Shown here in pieces: positions 31,161-39,542 of a DNA stretch of 46,500 nucleotides. The position numbers were made by a program, and so were the translations under genes. The stretch's first letter is position 1. Each line of letters starts with the position of its first letter. Origin of the DNA: Actinomycetaceae bacterium (lineage in GTDB: Bacteria; Actinomycetota; Actinomycetes; Actinomycetales; Actinomycetaceae); assembly GCA_030524055.1 (NCBI GenBank), contig JAUNHH010000018.1, positions 1-46,500 on the forward strand, in the 5' to 3' direction. The notes beneath the pieces are model-generated. The model searched no databases. It was not told the DNA's origin and saw nothing but the letters and a program-made list of their open reading frames with translations.

Positions 31161-33701
31161 TCAATGGCAAACTAGCGCTGTAATCCCGGCTTCGTCAATA
31201 GGACTAATCCGCGCAATGCCAACGCCAGGCAAATTTCCTGCGTGTGTGCGTACTATTCCTGAATGCTGCGACCCATTCACCGTATTGCCGGCTAAATGCA
31301 AGTCGGAAATATTGCCAACAATGGCCTGATTCCCATTGCGCCCGCGGGATACTTCCGCGCCCACATAAAACACAGGAGCCTGCGGATCAGCGGGAGTGAA
31401 AACGTTGTTTTCTACCGTTACTCCGCGAAGATCCCCAAAGCCGCCATTGAAGGTTACCTGCTGGCCATCAACGGGTGACTGTGGCAGTGTGGACATATAG
31501 GACGCGTCATTAGCGCGCTTTTGCCCAGAAGCAGCTGACTTTCCATCCCAGACGGATTCAATGCCCACCATCGCTTTACGTGCCCGTCCAGTAACGGTAT
31601 TGCCTGTAAAGGTCGTGTTATTCGCGCCAGTTGCGGCATAAAGCACCCAACCGGGGTTGGAATCGCCTGTTAACTCAACGGTATTCGCCTCGAAAGTATT
31701 ACCGTCAGATTCCTGGTAGGCCTGCAATAGTCCCTGACCAGTGGCCTGGGAGGAACGCACAGTGTTACCACGCACCGTATTAGCATCAGAATTGTAGGCA
31801 ATATGTACTGCGGACGAGCGGGAATCAATAAAGCTATTCCCGTCAATCACATTTCCACTGGCATTATTCTGCAGGGAAATAGCGCGCATATTTGAGGACA
31901 CCGTATTACCCGTGACGTAGGAATCTGAAGCTCCTGACAGATTAATACCGTAATAGCCGCCAGTAATCGTATTATGTGCCAGCGTCACATTGGAGACAGG
32001 GTGTTTGACCGCTGGAACTGTGCCATATTGGGTGTATTCATCCCAAATGGGGCTGGCGGAATCTGGTGCCTTACTGGTATCAAGTGAACCAGCAATGGTC
32101 ACCGATTCGACGATGCCCTTTGTTTCTTCAGTGCCATCAACATTGTCAATAGTGGAGCCCTCAATGACGACATTCTTTGTGGGAGCCGCATGGGCACTGA
32201 CAGTAATCCCACGATAAGTTGCGCCCGCAATATCCACATCAGAAATACGAATATCCGATACGGAATCGGCTACCACACCGCGAGTAAAAGGGGACTTTTC
32301 CAGGTTGAGATCCACATTGGACATCACTGTGCCGCTACTCTTCGGGGCAATCGTCACAGCGTCAACAGGTTTATCTTCTGTGCCACCAGGAATAGCTACC
32401 TGAATGACCGCATCCGACCCATCAAAATAAGGGACATTATCGGGAATGACGACAGGTTCATGCAGTTCGTAATTGGCGCCTTCTGTCAGGCGAATACCTA
32501 GACCGCGCTTTTGTGCAACCGCAAGAGCCTCAGCAATAGGATTGTCAGAATCGCCTTCCCATGCCAAAGTTGGCACTTCAGAGGTAAAGACAATGCTGTA
32601 CTTCTGACCAGCAATGGTCACTACTCGGTCCGCACCCTCAACTTTTCCGCGTTGGAGGCGCACATGAGAATTCCCCTGCGACAGGGCAATATTTTCTGGC
32701 GCCTCCTTTAAAGCGAAAGCTTCAACAAGCGACGGTACTGTGACAAGCGAGCCCTTATCGCGAGCTTCAGTTAGGCCCTCCTCGCTGACAAACTGGTCGA
32801 AAGTGCGGGGCGTGGTTACAGGCGGTACCTCATGACCGCCGGGGCCAGGGATTTCAGGTGTGGGAGGTTCCGGTAATTCCCGACTACGCGGAGGGGCTTG
32901 GTCGTTATTTGGCGGGGCAGGCTGGTTACCAGGGTCATCTGCTGGTGGCTGACTGCCAGGTTCATTATTCGCTTCGTCGTTGGACTTTTGTGTGTGGATA
33001 TCTGCCGGTGGTTGAGTGGGCGCACCGGAGTTGCCTGGTTGGCTCGGCTCTTGTCCGCTGGCTGCTGGGGTCCCTTTTTGATTTGACGAGGGCGGGGCAG
33101 GAGTAGAGTTCCCGTCAGAGCTGCCAGAATTACCGCTATCTTTACCCTCGCCCGAGGGTACGGCGCCAGCCTTGCGCCGTACTAGTGGCGCATAGTCCGA
33201 GGTATTTGCCTCATCAGAAGCAACTGTCCTATTCATGTCTGAACTAGCGCCCGGTTCCGGTTGGGCAGGCGAATCTCCAGAACCCTCTGGTGTCGCAGCT
33301 GAATTCCCATTATCCGTTGGAGACTGTTCAGAGGGCGCGGAAGCTGAGGGGCGGGCACCAGATTGTGTCCCCGATTGGGGCTTCGCCCTCGTAGCGGACT
33401 GTGCTCCTGATTGTTTACCGGATTGCGGCTTCTTAGCGGCCCATTGAGATGTGCCATCATCAAAACTGGTCCCAGATTCGGGACCTGAGACGGAGGTGGG
33501 CAGGGGAGCAGCATTCGTTGAATGTGCCGAATCGCTGGCATCACCAGCCATATTGCAGGCCGATAACACAAAAAGCAGTGGAACAACGAGGAGCGGGCGC
33601 CCCCGGCGACGTGAGCTGGGCGCAGCCGCTGCCACATGCTGGGCCTTTGAGGCATGACGCCCTGATGGCTGTGGTGGCAGTGGGCGAGCGACACTGTGCA
33701 C
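31161..33701 (-). CDS. Parallel beta-helix repeat lipoprotein (polysaccharide epimerase/lyase-like)
   Basis: An 846-residue surface lipoprotein, starting at GTG 33701 behind CGGAGG. A long basic lead is followed by a hydrophobic stretch PLLVVPLLFVLSAC with lipobox Cys49. Residues about 50-290 are a low-complexity linker rich in Pro, Ser, Gly, Asn and Gln. From about 390 onward the protein has repeated right-handed beta-helix coils with N-x-I/V-x-G/N-N-x-I/V patterns (TLAHNTITGGYYGINLSG, SYVTGNTVSSNMRAISLQ, NVIDGNSFIDSRSSAVHI). Such coils occur in mannuronan C5-epimerases, pectate lyases and similar enzymes. No catalytic set could be fixed, so it may instead be an adhesin. Motif copies fall in the linker. 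Confidence 0.85.
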   Translation of the reverse strand: MHSVARPLPPQPSGRHASKAQHVAAAAPSSRRRGRPLLVVPLLFVLSACNMAGDASDSAHSTNAAPLPTSVSGPESGTSFDDGTSQWAAKKPQSGKQSGAQSATRAKPQSGTQSGARPSASAPSEQSPTDNGNSAATPEGSGDSPAQPEPGASSDMNRTVASDEANTSDYAPLVRRKAGAVPSGEGKDSGNSGSSDGNSTPAPPSSNQKGTPAASGQEPSQPGNSGAPTQPPADIHTQKSNDEANNEPGSQPPADDPGNQPAPPNNDQAPPRSRELPEPPTPEIPGPGGHEVPPVTTPRTFDQFVSEEGLTEARDKGSLVTVPSLVEAFALKEAPENIALSQGNSHVRLQRGKVEGADRVVTIAGQKYSIVFTSEVPTLAWEGDSDNPIAEALAVAQKRGLGIRLTEGANYELHEPVVIPDNVPYFDGSDAVIQVAIPGGTEDKPVDAVTIAPKSSGTVMSNVDLNLEKSPFTRGVVADSVSDIRISDVDIAGATYRGITVSAHAAPTKNVVIEGSTIDNVDGTEETKGIVESVTIAGSLDTSKAPDSASPIWDEYTQYGTVPAVKHPVSNVTLAHNTITGGYYGINLSGASDSYVTGNTVSSNMRAISLQNNASGNVIDGNSFIDSRSSAVHIAYNSDANTVRGNTVRSSQATGQGLLQAYQESDGNTFEANTVELTGDSNPGWVLYAATGANNTTFTGNTVTGRARKAMVGIESVWDGKSAASGQKRANDASYMSTLPQSPVDGQQVTFNGGFGDLRGVTVENNVFTPADPQAPVFYVGAEVSRGRNGNQAIVGNISDLHLAGNTVNGSQHSGIVRTHAGNLPGVGIARISPIDEAGITALVCH
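33086..33098 (+). repeat. 13-bp motif, exact, inside lipoprotein linker
   Basis: ACGAGGGCGGGGC preceded by TG. On the coding strand it encodes APPSS within the Pro/Ser-rich linker. Confidence 0.7.
33143..33181 (-). repeat. Two abutting hairpins inside lipoprotein gene
   Basis: TACCCTCG-CC-CGAGGGTA (33144-33161) and TACGGCGC-CAGCCTT-GCGCCGTA share their TA at the junction. Each has an 8-bp perfect stem. They fall in the coding linker, where sequence is free to vary. Confidence 0.5.
33385..33392 (-). repeat. Half motif inside lipoprotein linker
   Basis: GCCCTCGT (minus strand ACGAGGGC), preceded by GGGGCTTC. It resembles the right arm at 26490-26501. Confidence 0.35.
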
Positions 33702-34051
33702 GGTAGGCCTCCGTTATTTCCTACTGAATAACTACTTTGCTTCCACCGTACAACAACTGATATTTGATTGGCCAAGGTTGACGCTCCGCGCGTCACATTT
33801 CTCAACATTAAGGCGACTATTCTGTTCGTCACAGGAAGATTTCATGCTTAATAACGGCCAGGTCTAGACCGTAGTTTTCAGTCTATTATCGGCTCTTCTG
33901 ATACCTTTCCTACCTATTGTGTAGAGCTCATTATGATTTACGTGCAGACTCCGCCCTCGTATCTATTCTGTCGCAAAAATGTTGCGATCTAGGGGCAAAA
34001 AAACCTCCCATTTCCCTGTCATGGAAGCTAAAGTTCTTCTAGAGTGGGGGT
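33702..34051. other. Divergent upstream region between lipoprotein and PrsW operon
   Basis: 350 bp with no gene. It contains the GGTCTAGACC palindrome (33861-33870), a partial motif CTCCGCCCTCGT (33949-33960) and a possible -10 TATGAT near 33932 for the rightward operon, without a clear -35. Both divergent promoters should lie here. Confidence 0.5.
33949..33960 (-). repeat. 13-bp motif, partial, intergenic single copy
   Basis: CTCCGCCCTCGT; the minus strand reads ACGAGGGCGGAG. It has no partner arm nearby. Confidence 0.5.
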
Positions 34052-36310
34052 ATGTCAACTCCGTCAAATGCAAACTCTCAGCCCGATATTCCACCTCCTC
34101 CGCCTCCTGCGGAGGGGGAGCCCGCAAAAGGCAATACCCAGCCACCTGCATCTGCGTCATCTGCACGTTGGAAAGTGGCAGGCATCAGTACCCTCGTTGT
34201 TGTTGCTTTAGCATTGACCAGCGGCTTTTTCTTTATGGGCTATCAGGCCGCACATGCGCCACGCGTGAGTCCCCCGAAACTCAGTAAAACCGCAGAGGTG
34301 CCCAACCTTGGTGGGAATATCGAGATTAAGCCGTTCTCACCTGACATACCCCTGCTCATTAATGGCGGAACACTTTTAGCGCGCGTTAGTGATGGGAAAA
34401 ATGAGTCGCTCATTGGCGTTGACCTCGAAAAGGAGTCGGAATATCCGCGTTTGCAAGTCCCTATTCCTGACGATTTAGCGGATCAGGCATTAGATTGCTC
34501 TGCCAGCGGAGGGCTCATCGATTGTGGCGAGCATTTGCGCATTGACGTTGAAAAGGGTGTGAACACAGCATCTGAATCCGTTGTCCTCTCCGCAGGATTA
34601 ACGCAGAACGAGGGCGGGGAAGCAGCCAAAGAAGGCAGTGGCGAGGAAACGCAAAGCCAATCTCAGGGTGCTGCGCAGTCAAGTGGGAGCGCCCAATCTG
34701 GCGAAAATGCCACGAATACTCACGGCAGTGTGCGGGTGCTGGAGCAAGCGACGGAGCAAGTGCCTTTGGCGATTGACGAAGGTAAATCCTTAACTGTCAA
34801 TGGCGAAAAGCTGGAGAATCTCTCATTTGATCCGGCCACAACATGGGCGAAAAAAGTGAGTGTTCCGCGTCGGATTTTTGGTGCGCCACTACCGATTAGG
34901 CAAGATGGCTGGATTGTCAGTGACGGCGCTACTGTTGCCCATATTGTCGATAAAGAGATCCGATGGAGCATTCAATTGCCTGAAGGGTCAGCTGCTCTCA
35001 ATGGATTTACGGCAAATGGTGGCCCAAAGTGGATTGTCGATAATGAAGACTTTATTCTGGCAACTCCCGACAGCATTAAAGCTTTTGATACCCTCACTGG
35101 AGAACTCTTGTGGGATGTGAAAGGGACCGTGAATTCGTGGATGCCAACTGATGGGGGAATTGTTGTTTCATCAGGGTCCACTATTTCATTCATGACTTTA
35201 GATCAGACAGGCGAAAAGGCAAACCAATCAGGTTCTGTGCTTGCTGAAGTCCCTGGATCTCAATCTGCGGTTATGCAAGCGCAATCGGCCCAATCGGGCG
35301 ATGAGGCGGCATCCGGGCAGAGCGCGCGGACTCCCACCGAGAAAACCCCGCGGAACGTCCTCCAAGCAAATGATGGAGGCGGGCAACAAAAACCTGCCCC
35401 CTGGATGGGATCCACTGGTGGCATTGACTTCCAGAAGCTACAGAACTCCACTCTCGATATACCTAAAGACTGCTTTGTCGGGGGAGCCGAGCGCACTGGG
35501 GGTCCCACGCCAGGGGAGTTTATTGATGGTGTCGCTACAGGGCCAAGCGATTTTGGAGTTCCCCCAACTGCGACAATGACAGAAATAGTGCCCGCAGTAT
35601 TCAATGGTCAACCAGTAGCTATTGTGACCATTGCCTGCTATGGCGGTGGGAATATGGTGTATGAGGTTCTCGCTGTCTATAACTCTTCCTTTGAACTGAT
35701 CGGCTCCATCAACTTTAATGAAGTTGGGTATCCTGGGACTGTAAATAACCTCGATATTGAGGGAGTACGTACCGTTGGGAATACCGTCGTCCTTGAGGTG
35801 CCTAATATTGTTATTCCGGGCGACACTGATTGCCGAGCCTGTGGCGGTTCTGCCAGTGCCACCATCGTCGCGGAATGGACAGGTGAGGCACTTGTAGTAC
35901 GAGGGCGGCGCTTCAATCTTCCAGGTCAAACGATACATGCACCGCCACTTAAAGAAGTCCAAAAGGTCTACGACGCGTTAGTTACGGGAGATGCTCAAAT
36001 CCTCGATCAGCAGGTGTCGCCGGAGATGCTGAAGAGCATCTCCAGCAACTGGGGTGGCGAAACCCCACCCAAAAATGCGCGGGTTCAGTACTGTGCGCTG
36101 GCGGATGGAGTGAGTCTTTCAGATAAAGCGCTGGTTCGGGGCGCAAATAACCCGGGAGACATTAAATGTGCCATCCAAGCCTATGACGAGCAAGGGAATC
36201 CCAGGGTCGCTAGAGAGGGGCAGACGCAATTTATATTCCTGTGGTTGACCATCGAAGTTGTTCCTGGGCAGCCGATTCGTGTCGTTGATTACGAGATTGG
36301 TCGGTCTTAA
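34052..36310 (+). CDS. Membrane-anchored propeller-like protein of the PrsW toxin operon
   Basis: A 752-residue protein. A Pro-rich cytoplasmic lead (PPPPPPAEGEPAKG) is followed by one membrane helix at about residues 41-63 (VAGISTLVVVALALTSGFFFMGY), so the rest lies outside. The outer part has beta-propeller-like, PQQ-type strands (WIVSDGATVAHIV; KAFDTLTGELLWDVKGTVNSW; GIVVSSGSTISFM) broken by a Ser/Gln-rich insert and a low-complexity block near 400. A CRACGG segment and a stress-response-like C-terminal fold follow. It ends 17 bp before the PrsW-toxin gene, with which it is co-transcribed. It may guide or scaffold the toxin; that is inference. Confidence 0.8.
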   Translation: MSTPSNANSQPDIPPPPPPAEGEPAKGNTQPPASASSARWKVAGISTLVVVALALTSGFFFMGYQAAHAPRVSPPKLSKTAEVPNLGGNIEIKPFSPDIPLLINGGTLLARVSDGKNESLIGVDLEKESEYPRLQVPIPDDLADQALDCSASGGLIDCGEHLRIDVEKGVNTASESVVLSAGLTQNEGGEAAKEGSGEETQSQSQGAAQSSGSAQSGENATNTHGSVRVLEQATEQVPLAIDEGKSLTVNGEKLENLSFDPATTWAKKVSVPRRIFGAPLPIRQDGWIVSDGATVAHIVDKEIRWSIQLPEGSAALNGFTANGGPKWIVDNEDFILATPDSIKAFDTLTGELLWDVKGTVNSWMPTDGGIVVSSGSTISFMTLDQTGEKANQSGSVLAEVPGSQSAVMQAQSAQSGDEAASGQSARTPTEKTPRNVLQANDGGGQQKPAPWMGSTGGIDFQKLQNSTLDIPKDCFVGGAERTGGPTPGEFIDGVATGPSDFGVPPTATMTEIVPAVFNGQPVAIVTIACYGGGNMVYEVLAVYNSSFELIGSINFNEVGYPGTVNNLDIEGVRTVGNTVVLEVPNIVIPGDTDCRACGGSASATIVAEWTGEALVVRGRRFNLPGQTIHAPPLKEVQKVYDALVTGDAQILDQQVSPEMLKSISSNWGGETPPKNARVQYCALADGVSLSDKALVRGANNPGDIKCAIQAYDEQGNPRVAREGQTQFIFLWLTIEVVPGQPIRVVDYEIGRS
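34608..34620 (+). repeat. 13-bp motif, one mismatch, inside membrane protein gene
   Basis: ACGAGGGCGGGGA, encoding NEGGE at the edge of a low-complexity region. Confidence 0.55.
35899..35911 (+). repeat. 13-bp motif, one mismatch, inside membrane protein gene
   Basis: ACGAGGGCGGCGC, in the VRGRR frame rather than the EGG frame. Confidence 0.5.
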
Positions 36311-36327
36311 CGCACATAGGGGGTGCA

Positions 36328-38892
36328 ATGGCTGAAGTGACGATTGCCGCGCGAAAGGAATTTGGGTTACCTGACTATGGGGGACCTGACGACTATTCGC
36401 GCGGCGGTCCTCCTTTAGAGACGTGGGAAATCCTGCGCAATGGTTTTGCGCATTGGTTAAGTAGGAGGAGGTGGTTAGTCCGCACTCTGCGATTTATATC
36501 CTCAGTTGCGGCTTGGGTTCTGATCCCTACATTTGTGCTCTGTCTTCTTTTCATTCCGGACTTTCTTACCGTGATCGGTCCGGGTATTTATCTACTTATT
36601 AACCTGGCAACGGTTGCTTTATTAGCGCGGACAAGAACGTTAAGTTGGGGAGCGATTGCGAGGATATTTTCTCTGTCAATCCCATGGTCTTTCCAGATTG
36701 CTTTGCTCACGGAATATGCGGGATCCTTTATTGAGCTCACTCCAAATGATAGCGCCATGTCGTACTTCATGGCAGGCTTCTTTGAGGAGGCTCTTAAGCT
36801 TTGGCCACTGCTCCTTATGGCTCTTGTTGCGCCAGGGCGTGTTCGCCGCTTTTCCTTGTCTGACTGGTTTCTTGTCGGGTTAGCGTCGGGCTCTGCATTT
36901 TCCGCCTTTGAGGATGGGATAAGAAATATTGGGGGCGGGGTTGTCCAAAATACACTGCGCGAATTATTTGCTAACCGCGATATTGATACTTACTCCTATA
37001 ATCCCTGGTTTTCGGGAGGGTTTTCTTTCCATGGAGTGTTTTTCCCGGGGCATGGAATAGCCACATCTTTAATATCGGTATCCATTGGTTTGGGAGTGTA
37101 TTTATGGCGTAAAAACCAAGGGGTGCTCAGTAGAATATCTGCACTGATATTCCCCACATTGATCTATTTTATTGTGGCGAGCGCGCATTGCGGTTTCAAT
37201 GTCAGTGTCGGTATTGGGCGAGGATGGGAAGATGCTCCTTTATCGCTACCTGTGCAAATTGGCTGGTGGTTTTCACTCAGGGGAAATCTCCTCATCGTAG
37301 CTAATCTTCTCCTCTTTGTTCTCTGTCTTCTGTTGGACAGCATTCGCCGCGTTAAATCCGCCTATTTTGGGATCCAAAACGGTCCATGGGGATGGCCCCT
37401 GGCGAATATTCCTCAGCGAAGTGTTTTCGGCGCATGTGGACAGGCCTTCAGAGCGTTATGGCACTACTCGATTCATGACATCACCACAGTCCTCGTTAGC
37501 TATTCACCTGCAGGCGGTTCGCGATGGCGTGCTGTAGCAAAAGCTCGTGTTGCGCGCTATGCAGTGATGCAGGTTCGGCGTGCAGCAATGGCTGTCACAT
37601 TGCCCGGAGTAGAGCCGCGCTCGCGACGTCGCTTCCGAGTAACAGCATTGTTTGTGGGCCTGGTGGGAACTGGAATATGCCTTGCGATTGGAATGCTACT
37701 CGCAGCCACAACCACAGACCCATTTTCTTTGACGCTCCCTACCCAGGGGAATCCTGAATGGGATGGGACCTTTCTTGCTGGACTCCTAGATAACCTCGCG
37801 GACTGGTGGGATAGTCTCGGCTTCGGAGGCCAACTCTTAGTCATGCTGCTATTAACAGGAGTTTTTGCTGTTGCAGTTCCTGGATGGGGTTTGGCACTGG
37901 CTGGAATGGTGACCTGGGCCTTTGAGCATGGGCACGGCTTAGGTGCGTTGATTCGTGACCCGAATGCGGCCGTTCGGGACTATCTGACAAATACCTCGCC
38001 CCTGCAAATGGGGCTGGATGCAGTGGATTTTGTCCTCACATTTGTTGCCCTACCTTCCTTGCCGAGGTTTCTCCGCTGGGGTGATGATGCTGCACGCGCG
38101 GCGCCCTCGGTGCGTCCGCCACGCCCTCCATGGCATGGGGCGCAAACAGCGGGAGAACTTGCACTAGAGCGTCCAGCGAGGATTGCGGCACGTGACGGAG
38201 CCAATGCGCATCTGCGTCACACCCTCAATGATCTCGTTGCGCAAGGCCTCGATCCGCAATGGAATCGTCCCGAATTATTCTATGCTGATGAGCTTGCACG
38301 TACCCTCGACAAAATGGCGGCTGCTGGGGTAGATGAACGTATGATACGACAAATAGAAATAGCAGCTGAAGCAAGACGGGATGCGTATATTGCTGTTCGC
38401 GACCTGGGTGAGAATGTTGGTGAGCTTGGTGGTGAGCAACTCCTGTGGGAGCGAGGCTACGATGTGCCACCAATATTCCAGACATCCAATGAGGCCATCG
38501 TAGGGCATCACAAAGTCGATGGATTTGCAGTGAGTGCGGATGGTACAGAAATTGTCGTGCCTGAATTCAAGGGCTTTACAGCCAAGGTTAGGCCAAGTAC
38601 CACCCATAAGTTGGATTATTTGGGAGGTCGTGCCGCGCAGGGAACGGAGGCCTATACCCTTGACCGAATGTTATGTGATGACAGGGTGGCCACATACTTC
38701 GCTCATCATCCGGAACAATGGCACAATGTTTCTACGCAAAGAACGGCGCTATATGTTGAGGAGATCTCCACCCCTGAAGTTGGGCCAACAACGGTGGTTC
38801 AACGTGTCCCTATCAATATTGCCAACTATCCACAATGGGCACAGATTATGCAGAGCAAAATCAATGATATTTTGCGAGCAGGAAACCCATAG
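36328..38892 (+). CDS. PrsW-type intramembrane protease fused to a PD-(D/E)XK-like nuclease toxin tip
   Basis: An 854-residue fusion. Residues about 50-350 are multi-helix membrane segments with PrsW-family motifs: E153-E154-A-L-K157 in FFEEALKLWPLL, E195 in FSAFEDG, H235 and H242 in FHGVFFPGHGIATS, and H287 in SAHCGFNVS. Two more membrane stretches come at about 450-480 and 495-535, then a Pro-rich linker. The last about 230 residues are soluble: LGGEQLLWERGYDVP, then D731 in HKVDGFAVSADG, E746-F-K748 in VVPEFKGF, and QGTEAY at 771-776. The D...E-x-K plus QGT layout is that of restriction-endonuclease-fold toxin tips. Polymorphic toxins with PrsW release peptidases are known. The partner immunity gene is 17 bp downstream. 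Confidence 0.82.
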   Translation: MAEVTIAARKEFGLPDYGGPDDYSRGGPPLETWEILRNGFAHWLSRRRWLVRTLRFISSVAAWVLIPTFVLCLLFIPDFLTVIGPGIYLLINLATVALLARTRTLSWGAIARIFSLSIPWSFQIALLTEYAGSFIELTPNDSAMSYFMAGFFEEALKLWPLLLMALVAPGRVRRFSLSDWFLVGLASGSAFSAFEDGIRNIGGGVVQNTLRELFANRDIDTYSYNPWFSGGFSFHGVFFPGHGIATSLISVSIGLGVYLWRKNQGVLSRISALIFPTLIYFIVASAHCGFNVSVGIGRGWEDAPLSLPVQIGWWFSLRGNLLIVANLLLFVLCLLLDSIRRVKSAYFGIQNGPWGWPLANIPQRSVFGACGQAFRALWHYSIHDITTVLVSYSPAGGSRWRAVAKARVARYAVMQVRRAAMAVTLPGVEPRSRRRFRVTALFVGLVGTGICLAIGMLLAATTTDPFSLTLPTQGNPEWDGTFLAGLLDNLADWWDSLGFGGQLLVMLLLTGVFAVAVPGWGLALAGMVTWAFEHGHGLGALIRDPNAAVRDYLTNTSPLQMGLDAVDFVLTFVALPSLPRFLRWGDDAARAAPSVRPPRPPWHGAQTAGELALERPARIAARDGANAHLRHTLNDLVAQGLDPQWNRPELFYADELARTLDKMAAAGVDERMIRQIEIAAEARRDAYIAVRDLGENVGELGGEQLLWERGYDVPPIFQTSNEAIVGHHKVDGFAVSADGTEIVVPEFKGFTAKVRPSTTHKLDYLGGRAAQGTEAYTLDRMLCDDRVATYFAHHPEQWHNVSTQRTALYVEEISTPEVGPTTVVQRVPINIANYPQWAQIMQSKINDILRAGNP

Positions 38893-38909
38893 AAACAAAG
38901 GACTGTACA

Positions 38910-39401
38910 ATGAGCGGCTTCACTATTTTAGGTGCTGACGAGGTATTGCGGGCGGTGATCACCTGGGGTGAGGCCAACTGGCCTGTTCCGCTGAATGCGC
39001 TGGGTGATTTTTATCAGGCGCTTGGCTGGGTTCCCTTTGAGGATGACCCGGGTGTGTTTTCAACTCGCCCAGGGGGAACGGGCACCTCGGGTTACTACAT
39101 TCCAGAAGGTGATGCTGTCCGCAAGATTCGCCTGTTCCTGATTAAGCCTGTCCCTGAAGAACATTGGGTGGAACTAGAGGAGTATCTTGCACCTGTTTTC
39201 GAGCAGATTTGCCAGGTTCTGATTGGTCGCTGGGGGCAGCCTTTAGTGTCACATGATCCTGACGGGGCACTGACTAACGCTTGGGACCTGTCAAATGGGG
39301 CACGAGTGACGATAAGTAAACGTCCCGGAGGAATGTTCGCACTTATTGTTTCGCCTCAGCAGGCCCACCGTGAACGCAAGCCCCTAGATGACCGCGAATA
39401 A
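38910..39401 (+). CDS. DUF6301-like putative immunity protein
   Basis: A 163-residue protein beginning MSGFTILGADEVLRAVITWGEANWPVP, with LGDFYQALGWVP, then IRLFLIKPVPEEHWVELEEYLAPVF, a helix, and RWGQPLVSHDPDGALTNAWDLSNGARVTI. The layout fits DUF6301, a family found beside actinobacterial polymorphic toxins. It begins 17 bp after the PrsW-nuclease stop, on the same strand, so it is the likely antidote to that nuclease. Its start ATG follows AAAGGA. Family assignment is from pattern memory. Confidence 0.8.
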   Translation: MSGFTILGADEVLRAVITWGEANWPVPLNALGDFYQALGWVPFEDDPGVFSTRPGGTGTSGYYIPEGDAVRKIRLFLIKPVPEEHWVELEEYLAPVFEQICQVLIGRWGQPLVSHDPDGALTNAWDLSNGARVTISKRPGGMFALIVSPQQAHRERKPLDDRE

Positions 39402-39458
39402 TGCGCTGAGGGAATCACCAGGTGTGCAATAAATGCTGCCACCATCTCAAGTGTTGAC

Positions 39459-39481
39459 AAGGTCGTACTAGGGCCGACCTC
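39459..39481 (+). terminator. Possible hairpin between convergent genes
   Basis: AGGTCG (39460-39465) and CGACCT (39475-39480) pair over 6 bp with a 9-base loop. It lies between the DUF6301-like gene and the convergent SMI1 gene. Weak. Confidence 0.35.
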
Positions 39482-39542
39482 CAGCGGTGGTTATTGACAT
39501 TTCTTCACCCGAACTCGTTGCTCTTTCCCCGTATTTCGCGAC

